From an uncultured Chlorobiota bacterium (lineage in GTDB: Bacteria; Bacteroidota; Bacteroidia; Bacteroidales; JAADGE01): 18,247 nucleotides of DNA. The notes below the pieces were generated by a model. That model saw nothing but the letters and a program-made list of their open reading frames with translations. It made no database searches and was not told the DNA's origin. Shown piece by piece: positions 7,186 through 14,725 of the stretch (position 1 is its first letter; each line of letters starts with the position of its first letter). A program made the position numbers and the translations under genes. The DNA lies in assembly GCA_947311125.1 (NCBI GenBank), contig CAMZKI010000102.1, forward strand, positions 1 to 18,247, written 5' to 3'.

Positions 7186-7983
7186 ATGGCCGAAAATCTG
7201 ATTGTTATTATAGGTGCCGGAAATGTGGCGACAAATCTTGCGTTTGCATTTAAAAATAAAACTGACGCAAAAATACACATACACGGAAAAACTGAAAAAT
7301 CAACAAAAAATCTTGCCGAAAAACTCAACGCTTCGTACTCTTTTAAAATAAAAGAAATACCGCAAAACGCAGACTTGTATATTCTTTCGGTAAATGATGA
7401 TGTTGTTTTCGACTTAGCAGAAAACACTTTATTAAAAGAAAAAGCAGAAAATAATCTTATTGTGCATACAGCCGGAAGCATTGATATTGAAGTTTTAAAA
7501 AACATTTCCGGAAATTACGGAGTTTTTTATCCTTTGCAAACATTTTCAAAAAATAAAATTCTTGATTTTAAAAATATTCCGATTTGCATCGAAGCAAGTT
7601 CCGGTTTTAATTATAACAAACTACGCAAATTTGCTCTCGAAATCAGCGAAAATGTTTACAACATTAATTCGGAGCAACGAAAATATATTCATCTTGCGGC
7701 AGTATTTGCCAATAATTTCACAAATCGGATACTGACTTTTGCCGAAGAAATACTCTCCGAAAAAGATATTGATTTTAACATTCTTTATCCGCTTATCGAA
7801 GAAACATTCAGTAAAATACAAAAAGAAAAACCCTCAAAAATACAAACCGGTCCTGCTGCAAGAAATGACAAAACCGTTCTTAACTTACACCTCGAAATGT
7901 TAAAAGACAAGCCCGATTTGTATAAAATTTATAATTTTGTCAGCGAAAACATTTTAAAATCCGGGAAAAATCACACAAAATAA
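7186..7983 (+). CDS. Rossmann-fold and DUF2520 domain-containing protein
   Basis: A predicted cytosolic NAD(P)-binding protein of 265 residues. The N-terminus is a Rossmann fold with GAGNVATNL (10-18) and an acidic/His strand end, followed by HTAGS (94-98) and GVFYPLQTFSK (112-122), similar to ketopantoate/pyrroline-carboxylate-reductase-like dehydrogenases. The C-terminal helical part (~150-255) is DUF2520, with HLAAVFANNFTN (169-180) and TGPAARND (221-228). The reaction is unknown. It precedes the KdsC-like phosphatase by 65 bases, a pairing that, from memory, recurs in Bacteroidota. Confidence 0.85.
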   Translation: MAENLIVIIGAGNVATNLAFAFKNKTDAKIHIHGKTEKSTKNLAEKLNASYSFKIKEIPQNADLYILSVNDDVVFDLAENTLLKEKAENNLIVHTAGSIDIEVLKNISGNYGVFYPLQTFSKNKILDFKNIPICIEASSGFNYNKLRKFALEISENVYNINSEQRKYIHLAAVFANNFTNRILTFAEEILSEKDIDFNILYPLIEETFSKIQKEKPSKIQTGPAARNDKTVLNLHLEMLKDKPDLYKIYNFVSENILKSGKNHTK

Positions 7984-8048
7984 AGTTTAAATAAATTTTC
8001 GAAGACAAACAGTATATTAATTTCAGGAATTAGGCATAATATAAAAAT

Positions 8049-8552
8049 ATGGACAATTTTAAAGAGCGATTAAAGGACATAAAAGCATTTGTTTTTGATG
8101 TTGACGGTGTTTTTTCGCAGGATATGGTTTTGCATACCGACGGCGAGCTAACCAGGCACATGAATGTGAAAGACGGTTTTGCCGTAAAAACGGCAGTTGA
8201 CAAAGGCTTTATTGTTGCAATTATAACCGGAGGAAACTCAGAATCCGTAAAGCAAAGGTTCAGAGGGTTGGGAGTAACGGACATTTATCTTAATTCGCAA
8301 AATAAGCTTGACGATTATGAAGATTTTTATATGAAATACAACCTGAAATCGGAGCAAATTTTATATATGGGTGATGATATTCCTGACTACGAGGTGATGA
8401 AAATATCGGGTTTGGCAACTTGTCCGGCAGATGCCGTTGAAGAAATACAGGGAATAGCACATTATATTTCCGATAAAGAAGGTGGGAAAGGGTGTATAAG
8501 AGATGTTATAGAGCAGGTTTTACGAGCTCAAAGAAAATGGTTTGTTCTTTAG
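8049..8552 (+). CDS. KdsC-like HAD phosphatase (KDO 8-phosphate phosphatase family)
   Basis: A 167-residue member of the HAD superfamily C0 group without a cap domain, which normally works as a tetramer. HAD motif I is FDVDGVF (16-22, nucleophile Asp17, acid Asp19), motif II is the Thr in IITGGNS (58-64), motif III Lys is near 86 (NSQNKLDDY), and motif IV is MGDDIPDYEVM (107-117). The GGKG near residues 145-148 matches the C-terminal tail of KdsC. KdsC removes phosphate from 3-deoxy-D-manno-octulosonate 8-phosphate in LPS inner-core synthesis. Close relatives act on other sialic-acid-like sugars, and no other KDO genes are nearby, so the substrate is probable, not proven. Confidence 0.85.
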   Translation: MDNFKERLKDIKAFVFDVDGVFSQDMVLHTDGELTRHMNVKDGFAVKTAVDKGFIVAIITGGNSESVKQRFRGLGVTDIYLNSQNKLDDYEDFYMKYNLKSEQILYMGDDIPDYEVMKISGLATCPADAVEEIQGIAHYISDKEGGKGCIRDVIEQVLRAQRKWFVL

Positions 8553-8596
8553 TTTCAGGGTGCAGGAAAAGTTTTATCAAAAAATTGTCGGTTGTA

Positions 8597-9055
8597 TTAA
8601 AAGGAGAATTTTACGTCATCAATAAAATATTTTTTTTCACAATATGAGCAACGCACTTCTACCGGATTTTTTCCGGCAAGAAAAAAAAGGGTAGGGACGG
8701 ACTCAATATTTGTAATACAGTTTGGGTTAGGGCAAATAATATGATGTTTTATTTTTTCGGGAACATCAATAAAAAACTTTCTCACAACTTTATAGTTTTC
8801 AATTATGATGAGAGTTGCCGTCGGAGAAATAAGAGCAATGCTGCCGGCTTCTTCTTCGGATAATTCTCGGTCTTCTATTTTTATGATGTCTTTTTTTCCC
8901 ATCTTTTTGCTGTAAAGGTTTATCCCGACCATAATTTCACTTTCGGAATTTGAAATATTTAATATTTCGGCAACCTGAAGAGCTTTTCCGGCAGTTATAT
9001 GGTCTATTACGGTTCCGGTTTTAATGGGGTCAACTTTTAATTGTTTTTTCTTCAT
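8597..9055 (-). CDS. pyrI: Aspartate carbamoyltransferase regulatory subunit
   Basis: PyrI binds CTP/ATP and regulates the PyrB catalytic trimers allosterically in the dodecameric enzyme. The 152 residues match the family. The N-terminal nucleotide-binding domain contains IKTGTVIDHITAGKA (11-25), and the zinc domain has four cysteines (Cys108, Cys113, Cys136, Cys139, in CPNPNC and CSYC) that tie the subunit to PyrB. It is the last gene of the pyr operon, 15 bases after pyrB, and converges on the KdsC-like gene 44 bases away; no terminator hairpin is evident in that gap. Its presence indicates feedback control by pyrimidine nucleotides. Confidence 0.95.
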   Translation of the reverse strand: MKKKQLKVDPIKTGTVIDHITAGKALQVAEILNISNSESEIMVGINLYSKKMGKKDIIKIEDRELSEEEAGSIALISPTATLIIIENYKVVRKFFIDVPEKIKHHIICPNPNCITNIESVPTLFFLAGKNPVEVRCSYCEKKYFIDDVKFSF

Positions 9056-9070
9056 TTTATAAAATACGGA

Positions 9071-9979
9071 TTAATGTTTTTCTAAATTCAACAACTCTGT
9101 TATTATTGCCTGACGCATAAAAACACCGTTTCGTGCTTGCTGAAAATAATATGCATATTCGGTATCGTCAACATCTTTTGTAATTTCATTTACGCGGGGC
9201 AGGGGATGTAACACCTTAAAGTTCTTTTTAACACCCTCAAGAAGTTTTTTTGTAATGATATAGCTGTCTTTAACTTTTTCATAATCTTCCAAAACGGCAA
9301 AACGCTCTTTTTGAATTCTTGTAACATACATTATATCAAGTGTATGCATAACATCTTTTATGTCTTCCAGCTCTGTGAATTTTATGTTTTTTGCTTTTAA
9401 GTCATCTTTAATATATGCAGGCATCTGTAAATGGCGGGGCGATGCAAAATAAAAAGTCGGATTAAAATCAGACAATGCTTGTGCTAAAGAGTGCACCGTT
9501 CTGCCGAGGCGTAAATCTCCTACCATTCCTACGGTAAGATTGTTTAAAGAGCCTTGTGTTTTTTGTATTGAATATAAATCAAGCATTGCTTGTGTGGGAT
9601 GTTGGTTTGTGCCGTCTCCGGCATTTATAACCGGAATGTTTACCGTTTCGGAAGCAAAACGAGCGGCACCTTCTATAATATGCCGAATAATTATAATATC
9701 AACATACATACTTATTGTCATTAAAGTATCTGCCAGAGTTTCTCCTTTTTTTACGGATGTTGAACTTGTTCCGGACATTGAAAAAGTATTACCGCCGAGT
9801 TTTTTAACAGCAGTTTCAAAAGAGAAGTGTGTTCGGGTTGAGGGTTCGAAAAAAAGTAAAGCGGCTAATTTCCCTGACATATCAACTTTTACCTTTCCGG
9901 TTTCGATTTTGTTTGCCGAATCTATCAGTTTCAGAATATCTTCTTTGCTGATATCACGCATTGAAATAAGGTTCTTCAT
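9071..9979 (-). CDS. pyrB: Aspartate carbamoyltransferase catalytic subunit
   Basis: PyrB joins carbamoyl phosphate and aspartate to make carbamoyl aspartate, the first committed step of pyrimidine synthesis. The 302 residues show the carbamoyl phosphate loop FEPSTRTHFSFE (44-55), the catalytic 80s loop with SVKKGETLADT (75-85), HPTQAMLDLYSI (127-138) and HPLPRVNEI (258-266). All expected active-site residues are present. It lies 27 bases after the pyrE-pyrF fusion and 15 before pyrI, so it is co-transcribed with its regulatory subunit. Confidence 0.96.
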   Translation of the reverse strand: MKNLISMRDISKEDILKLIDSANKIETGKVKVDMSGKLAALLFFEPSTRTHFSFETAVKKLGGNTFSMSGTSSTSVKKGETLADTLMTISMYVDIIIIRHIIEGAARFASETVNIPVINAGDGTNQHPTQAMLDLYSIQKTQGSLNNLTVGMVGDLRLGRTVHSLAQALSDFNPTFYFASPRHLQMPAYIKDDLKAKNIKFTELEDIKDVMHTLDIMYVTRIQKERFAVLEDYEKVKDSYIITKKLLEGVKKNFKVLHPLPRVNEITKDVDDTEYAYYFQQARNGVFMRQAIITELLNLEKH

Positions 9980-10006
9980 TTATGGCTTTGTTGAAAAGTT
10001 TACGAT

Positions 10007-11386
10007 TTAAATACCTGTTTCTCGAGCGGAATAAATTTTCCAAGCTTGCTCTTTATACATTTTTGCCGCAATTTCCGGATTTTCTGCTTCTGTTATTCCT
10101 CTGCCTGCAATTATACAGTCTGCACCGCCTTCTACGGCATCTTTAATTGTTATATATTGCTGACCGACGGCATCGGCTCCGGAATGTGTTTTTACGCCCG
10201 GAACCAGCATTAATTGCCCTTTCGGAATTTTATTTTTAAGCAACTTAAGTTTTTCTTTTTCTGTTGCATGACAAATATATCCGCTTACGACATCAGCATA
10301 TTTTTCTCCGATTTCAAAAGTTTTCCGGGTATATGTTTCGTTCATTAAATTTCCTGCAGAAGACATTTTTGCCAAAAGAAAAGAACTTCTGTTGTTTGTT
10401 TCTCCGAAAAGACCTTGTAAAATTCCTTCTCCCGGGGTTGTATGGACTGTTATGAAATGAGCCCAGTTTTTGATTTTAAATATACCGCCGTAATATTGTT
10501 TTTTAACGGTATTACCTATATCTGCAAATTTTCGGTCTTCAAAAATCATAAAATCATACTTTATTGCAAATTCTTTCAATTTTACAATAAATTCCGGCGT
10601 AAAGTCATTAATAATATCAATATGTGTTTTCAGCATAACAATGTGTTTTGCCGTTTTTTGAAGAATTATGAAAAACTCTTTTTGATTATCAATGTCAAGA
10701 GATAATATTAAATTAGATTTCTTAGATTGTATTTTTGCCTTCAGAAGTTTTGTAAGGTGGTTTTCAATACTTTTACCCGGTTTATTTTCGTAACTTATTT
10801 TTTTTGTAAATTCTTTTATTCTGATTTTTTGATCAACGGTAATACGGTTATTTTCTTTCAAAACCTCTGTTATTTTATCCAGTTCGATAAGAGAGTGAAG
10901 ATTGTAGCCGATATTGCTGATATGTTTTTTAATATTATTGCTTCTGTCAATTATTACAAAAAAGTCAGCAACGATAAGTCCTGCTTTTTTAAATTTCTCG
11001 GCAGTTTCAATAAGGCTTTCTCCGGTTGTTATTAAATCATCAATAATAAGACATTTTCCTCCGGGTTCAAACTTGCCGACAATATCATTTTTTGTGCCGT
11101 ATGCCTTCTCTTCTTTTCTGATAAACAAAAGCGGTTTATCAAGAATATCGGCAACAAGAGTTGCTATAGGCAAAGCTGTATAAGGAACTCCGGAGATATA
11201 ATCAAAATCCGAATCTTTTATCTCATCAACAATCATATAAGCAATTTTGCTCAGCAACTCCGGATGAGAAATCATATCCCGCAAATCAAAATAAAAAGGA
11301 GATTTTTGTCCGCTTTTGAGAGTAAACTCTCCGAACTTTATTGCTCCGATGTCATGCAGTCTTAATATAAAATATTCTTTTTTCAT
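10007..11386 (-). CDS. Bifunctional UMP synthase: OPRT-ODCase fusion of eukaryotic type
   Basis: A single 459-residue chain performs the last two steps, orotate to OMP to UMP. Residues 1-~195 are orotate phosphoribosyltransferase: KFGEFTLKSGQKSPFYFDLR (17-36), GVPYTALP (66-73), RKEEKAYGTK (90-99) and the PRPP motif CLIIDDLITTGES (112-124). A basic linker (~195-222) leads to OMP decarboxylase (~223-459): LKTHIDIINDF (252-262), the catalytic FEDRKFADIGNTVKKQY (282-298; Asp284, Lys286, Asp289), the phosphate loop GVKTHSGADAVGQQY (397-411) and AGRGI (427-431). Domain order and these blocks match animal/plant UMPS as I recall it; typical bacterial PyrE and PyrF are separate proteins and much less similar. 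It sits 5 bases after pyrC. Gene symbols pyrE/pyrF apply to the halves. No frameshift or break is visible at the junction. Confidence 0.93.
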   Translation of the reverse strand: MKKEYFILRLHDIGAIKFGEFTLKSGQKSPFYFDLRDMISHPELLSKIAYMIVDEIKDSDFDYISGVPYTALPIATLVADILDKPLLFIRKEEKAYGTKNDIVGKFEPGGKCLIIDDLITTGESLIETAEKFKKAGLIVADFFVIIDRSNNIKKHISNIGYNLHSLIELDKITEVLKENNRITVDQKIRIKEFTKKISYENKPGKSIENHLTKLLKAKIQSKKSNLILSLDIDNQKEFFIILQKTAKHIVMLKTHIDIINDFTPEFIVKLKEFAIKYDFMIFEDRKFADIGNTVKKQYYGGIFKIKNWAHFITVHTTPGEGILQGLFGETNNRSSFLLAKMSSAGNLMNETYTRKTFEIGEKYADVVSGYICHATEKEKLKLLKNKIPKGQLMLVPGVKTHSGADAVGQQYITIKDAVEGGADCIIAGRGITEAENPEIAAKMYKEQAWKIYSARETGI

Positions 11387-11391
11387 AATAA

Positions 11392-12651
11392 TTAGTTATA
11401 TTTTAATTCTCCGTTTACAAATGTCATTATCACATTTCCTTTGCCTGTCATTCCCTCAAAGGGAGAGTATTTAGCCTTGGATTTAAAGTTTTTTGCTTGT
11501 ATCGCCCATTTTTTATTCATGTCAACAATTGTTAAGTCAGCAAAGAAACCGGTTTCGATTTTACCTCTGTTTTTCAGGTTGAAAATTTTTGCAACATTTC
11601 CGGATGAGAGTTCGGTAAATTTTTGTAAGGTAATATTACCGATATTAATTTCATTCAGTAATAAGGGCAGATAGGTTTCAAGCCCCGGGAATCCTGAGGG
11701 TGCGTGCATATAACTTTGCAATTTTTCTGATAAAATGTGCGGAGCATGATCTGTTCCTATTGTGTCAACCGTTCCGTCATTTATTCCTTGTAAAATTCTT
11801 TCGTTGTCTTTTTTTGTTCGCAAAGGCGGATTTACTTTTCCGAAATTCCCTGCTTCTTTAAGAATATTTTCGTCTAATAACAAATGATGGGGGGTTACTT
11901 CACAAAAAATATTACAATTGTTTTTTTCGGTTTTTATTATATTTATTTCTTCGGCAGTTGAGATATGAGCTAAATACAGCTTATTTCCGATTTCTTTTGC
12001 TAAAGAAATAACGAGTTCCGTTCCTTTTACGGAACATTCTCGATTTCGGATAAAGTTGTGATCTTTTAATGTTCGGTCTTTTATTTTTTCAGAAAAATTT
12101 TCGATGCATTGTTGAATTTCGGTATGAACAATTACAGGCAAATTGTATTTAAGAGAAATTTCAAAAATTTGTTTTATATCCTCTTCTTTTTTTACAAACT
12201 CATTTGTATTTGAACCGGCAAGGAAAAGTTTTAAAGCCGTAACGTCATCAGGATTTGTTTTTAAAATTTCGATTAATTGCGAGATGTTTTCGGAAGTAGC
12301 AGCAATATTGAATTTATAATTAATTTTTGCTTTTTTTGCTTTTTCTCTTTTCAGGTTCAGAAATTGCAGGTTTACAGTCGGCGGACGGTTGTTGGGCATA
12401 TCAAAAATTGTTGTAATGCCGCCTGTTAACGCCGCATCAGAGGCACTTGTCCAATCTTCTTTTTCTGCTTGTTTGAGGTCTCTTACGTGAACGTGCGGAT
12501 CAATAATCCCCGGAATTACAACGTTATTTTTTATGTCATATTCAATATCGGCATCGGGAATATTTGAACCGATATAATCAATTACTTGACCGGATATTAA
12601 TATATTTTGATTTTGACCGCTAATTTTACAATTTTTCAGCAATGTTTTCAT
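11392..12651 (-). CDS. pyrC: Dihydroorotase
   Basis: This 419-residue class I dihydroorotase of the amidohydrolase superfamily cyclises carbamoyl aspartate to dihydroorotate. Metal ligands are seen in DPHVHVRD (51-58; His53, His55), Lys141 in ALKLFLAGS (139-147; the position of the carbamylated lysine), His176 (VIVHTE), His229 (LAHIST) and Asp301 (GTDHAPH, 299-305). All ligands are intact, so it looks catalytically active and is not the inactive PyrC' form that only scaffolds PyrB. Its ATG overlaps the pyrD stop by 4 bases (ATGA), implying translational coupling. Confidence 0.94.
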   Translation of the reverse strand: MKTLLKNCKISGQNQNILISGQVIDYIGSNIPDADIEYDIKNNVVIPGIIDPHVHVRDLKQAEKEDWTSASDAALTGGITTIFDMPNNRPPTVNLQFLNLKREKAKKAKINYKFNIAATSENISQLIEILKTNPDDVTALKLFLAGSNTNEFVKKEEDIKQIFEISLKYNLPVIVHTEIQQCIENFSEKIKDRTLKDHNFIRNRECSVKGTELVISLAKEIGNKLYLAHISTAEEINIIKTEKNNCNIFCEVTPHHLLLDENILKEAGNFGKVNPPLRTKKDNERILQGINDGTVDTIGTDHAPHILSEKLQSYMHAPSGFPGLETYLPLLLNEINIGNITLQKFTELSSGNVAKIFNLKNRGKIETGFFADLTIVDMNKKWAIQAKNFKSKAKYSPFEGMTGKGNVIMTFVNGELKYN

Positions 12652-13682
12652 TTGCTTTTAAGAATTAACTTGTTAATTTTTTTAACTAATGAAGGTCCCT
12701 CATAAATAAAACCGGTATAAACCTGCACCAAACTTGCACCGGCATTAAGTTTTTCTAAAGCATCATATTTGTTCATAATTCCTCCGACACCTATTATCGG
12801 AAGCTTGCCTTCGGTTTTTTCCGAGATGTAACGAATAATTGCGGTTGAACGGTCATTTAAGGGTTTTCCGCTTAATCCGCCGTTTCCGATTTTTTCAAAT
12901 TTATCTTCAGAATACGACAAACTATATCTTTTTGATGTTGTATTTACGGCAACAATTCCGTCAATTTTTGTTTTTTGAATAGTTTCTAAAGTTTCGTCAA
13001 TTTGAGAAAAGGTTAAATCCGGAGATATTTTTAAAAGAACGGGCTTAGGTTTTTGTTTTGATTTGTTTATTTTTTGAATTCCGGAGAGAAGCTCAAGCAA
13101 GCTGTTTTTGTCTTGCAGTTCGTGTAAGTCGCTGATATTCGGACAGCTGACATTTACAGTAAAATAGTCAACATAAGGAAAAAGTTCGTTAAAGCATTTG
13201 AAATAATCTTCATTTGCTTTATCGTTGGGCGTATTTGTATTTTTCCCGATATTTCCGCCGATTATAATTTTTTTGTTTCTTTTTTTCAGATTTTTTACGG
13301 CATTTTTCAACCCCTTATTATTAAAACCCATACGGTTTATGAGTGCTTTGTCCTTTTTCAGCCTGAATAATCGAGGTTTTGTGTTTCCTGCCTGAGCCAG
13401 AGGTGTTACGGTTCCGATTTCGATAAAACCAAAGCCGAAAGCAGCCAAAGCTCCGAAAACTTCTGCATTTTTATCAAATCCGGCGGCAAGTCCTACGGGG
13501 TTTTCAAACGTAAGTCCGAACAATTCTCTTTTAAGCAGCTTACTTTTAGGCATAAAAAAAACCCTCAAAAGGGTTTTTAAAAAGGGAATATTGTCTAATA
13601 CGGCTAAAAAGTTTATCGAAAAAATATGAATAGCTTCGGGCTGAAACAAAAACAGAATCGGTCGGATTAGTAATTTATACAT
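12648..13682 (-). CDS. pyrD: Dihydroorotate dehydrogenase, class 2 (quinone-linked)
   Basis: PyrD oxidises dihydroorotate to orotate on FMN. The N-terminal ~45 residues (MYKLLIRPILFLFQPEAIHI) align with the helical membrane-binding extension of class 2 enzymes that take electrons to quinone, which supports this start codon. The barrel carries NPVGLAAGFDKN (61-72), EIGTVTP (88-94), RMGFNN (117-122), GGNIGKN (142-148), NTT (247-249), GGLSG (268-272) and IIGVGGI (296-302). The catalytic-base position reads VNVSCPN (176-182): Cys180 stands where E. coli class 2 PyrD has Ser175, and Cys is the base known from class 1 enzymes. It is the first gene of the pyr operon and contains a terminator-like hairpin at codons 35-43. 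Confidence 0.93.
   Translation of the reverse strand: MYKLLIRPILFLFQPEAIHIFSINFLAVLDNIPFLKTLLRVFFMPKSKLLKRELFGLTFENPVGLAAGFDKNAEVFGALAAFGFGFIEIGTVTPLAQAGNTKPRLFRLKKDKALINRMGFNNKGLKNAVKNLKKRNKKIIIGGNIGKNTNTPNDKANEDYFKCFNELFPYVDYFTVNVSCPNISDLHELQDKNSLLELLSGIQKINKSKQKPKPVLLKISPDLTFSQIDETLETIQKTKIDGIVAVNTTSKRYSLSYSEDKFEKIGNGGLSGKPLNDRSTAIIRYISEKTEGKLPIIGVGGIMNKYDALEKLNAGASLVQVYTGFIYEGPSLVKKINKLILKSK
13557..13578 (-). promoter_or_regulatory. Terminator-like hairpin inside the start of pyrD
   Basis: In the minus-strand RNA, AAAAACCCU pairs perfectly with AGGGUUUUU (9 bp, 4-base loop), and the U-run continues for three more bases to give UUUUUUUU, ending directly at an in-frame AUG (residue 44). 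The structure lies about 110 bases after the predicted transcript start, within coding sequence. This resembles an intrinsic terminator and could attenuate the pyr operon. Only three G-C pairs hold it, and such A/T-rich palindromes can occur by chance. Confidence 0.4.
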
Positions 13683-13696
13683 TCTGAATTTTATTG

Positions 13697-13726
13697 CAAA
13701 GTTACTAAAAAAGACAAAAGGGCAAA
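13697..13726 (-). promoter_or_regulatory. pyr operon promoter
   Basis: Read on the minus strand: TTTG (13726-13723), an 18-base spacer, then TAACTTTG (13704-13697). Both elements and the spacing fit the Bacteroidota consensus (TTTG, 17-23 bases, TAnnTTTG). Transcription would begin near 13690, leaving only about 8 bases before the pyrD ATG. It separates the operon from the lipid-kinase gene upstream. Confidence 0.7.
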
Positions 13727-13746
13727 GGAAAAAAGATGAAAGTTTT

Positions 13747-14616
13747 TTAGGGAGTTATAACCTTCAGAGACTTCGGAACAAGTTGAATTTTGGCACTTCG
13801 AGTAATAATAAACGGCTCGCCGTCTGCGTGGGCAAAAATTGTTTCTTCGTTTATTATTTTTATTTCTGTTGTCTTATATATTTCACAATACTTTGACTTA
13901 TTAATTTTTCCGGTAAATAATTTTAAGGCAAGAAAAGGTGTAAGAATAAAGGGGAAATGTTTTATAAGAACAATTTCCGCAATACCGTCATTCAATTTTG
14001 ACAGAGGAGATATTACGGCATTTAATCCGTACTGGGAACCGTTTGAAAAAGCAATTATGAAAAAACGTCCTTCAATTTCTTTGTCGTTTATTTTCAATTT
14101 AAAATATTTGCCCTTAATTTTGTTAAAAGAAGCAAATATAACTTTTGCATAACCTAAAAACCCCCGCCTATCAATATTTGCAAACTCATAACTCATATCG
14201 GCATCAAAACCTATACCGGCTATATTTACAAACTTTCTGTTATTAACGATTCCTGTATCAACGGTTTTCATTTTAAAATTATTGATAACATCAATCGCAT
14301 TTTCGGGTTTAAGAGGTAATTTCAAATGCCGTGCAAAACCGTTGCCTGAGCCTGCCGGTATAATTCCTAAGGCAGTATCGGTATTTATCAGTGATTGAGC
14401 AACTTCATTTACGGAGCCGTCGCCGCCGGAAATAATAACGGCATCGTAAAGTCCTGTTGCTTTTTTCGTAATTTCAGTTGCATGTCCTGCGTATTTTGTA
14501 TATCGGACATTGAAGTTAAACTTATTTTTATCAAGATGTTGATTAATAATTTTTTCGAGTTTTTTTTGTTTTCCGATACCGGAAACCGGATTAATTATAA
14601 ACAAAATTTTTTTCAT
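13747..14616 (-). CDS. Diacylglycerol kinase family lipid kinase
   Basis: A 289-residue soluble/peripheral lipid kinase of the DgkB/YegS/sphingosine-kinase fold. The nucleotide-binding domain has INPVSGIGK (8-16), GGDGSVNEVAQ (64-74) and GIIPAGSGNGFARHL (84-98); the beta-sandwich domain carries NIAGIGFDADMSYEF (131-145), a NDG at 209-211 and HADGEPF (263-269). The family phosphorylates diacylglycerol or related lipids such as ceramide or phosphatidylglycerol; which one cannot be told from sequence. It is followed after 64 bases by pyrD, which has its own promoter, and is divergent (109-base gap) from the LTA-synthase-like gene. Confidence 0.9.
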   Translation of the reverse strand: MKKILFIINPVSGIGKQKKLEKIINQHLDKNKFNFNVRYTKYAGHATEITKKATGLYDAVIISGGDGSVNEVAQSLINTDTALGIIPAGSGNGFARHLKLPLKPENAIDVINNFKMKTVDTGIVNNRKFVNIAGIGFDADMSYEFANIDRRGFLGYAKVIFASFNKIKGKYFKLKINDKEIEGRFFIIAFSNGSQYGLNAVISPLSKLNDGIAEIVLIKHFPFILTPFLALKLFTGKINKSKYCEIYKTTEIKIINEETIFAHADGEPFIITRSAKIQLVPKSLKVITP

Positions 14617-14725
14617 AAAATAAAACAGCTTAAAGATTTTTACAATTATAGTATTTTTTAAATATAAAATTTTAAATACTTGAATATTATTTAAACTTTT
14701 GCAGAATCTCTAAAATGCTTAAATT

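Noticed and set aside
7110..7505. 131-residue minus-strand open frame over the start of the DUF2520 gene and the etf terminator
   Set aside because: It crosses the etfBA terminator and the promoter region, and its composition (Phe/Ile/Ser runs) is that of antisense AT-rich DNA.
9540..10010. 156-residue open frame on the plus strand, antisense to pyrB
   Set aside because: pyrB has full-length family motifs in this interval; the antisense translation shows no recognisable domain and reads like a reversed coding shadow.
10442..11183. Several plus-strand open frames of 87-102 residues inside the UMP synthase gene
   Set aside because: They are antisense to conserved OPRT/ODCase blocks and rich in Phe/Tyr/Asn, as expected from the complement of AT-rich coding sequence.
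13790..14152. 120-residue open frame antisense to the lipid kinase
   Set aside because: It overlaps the conserved C-terminal half of the kinase completely and has no family features of its own.
14694..14701. AACTTTTG as a -7 element for the LTA-synthase-like gene
   Set aside because: It has the first consensus base wrong and no TTTG at the right distance; too weak to annotate.
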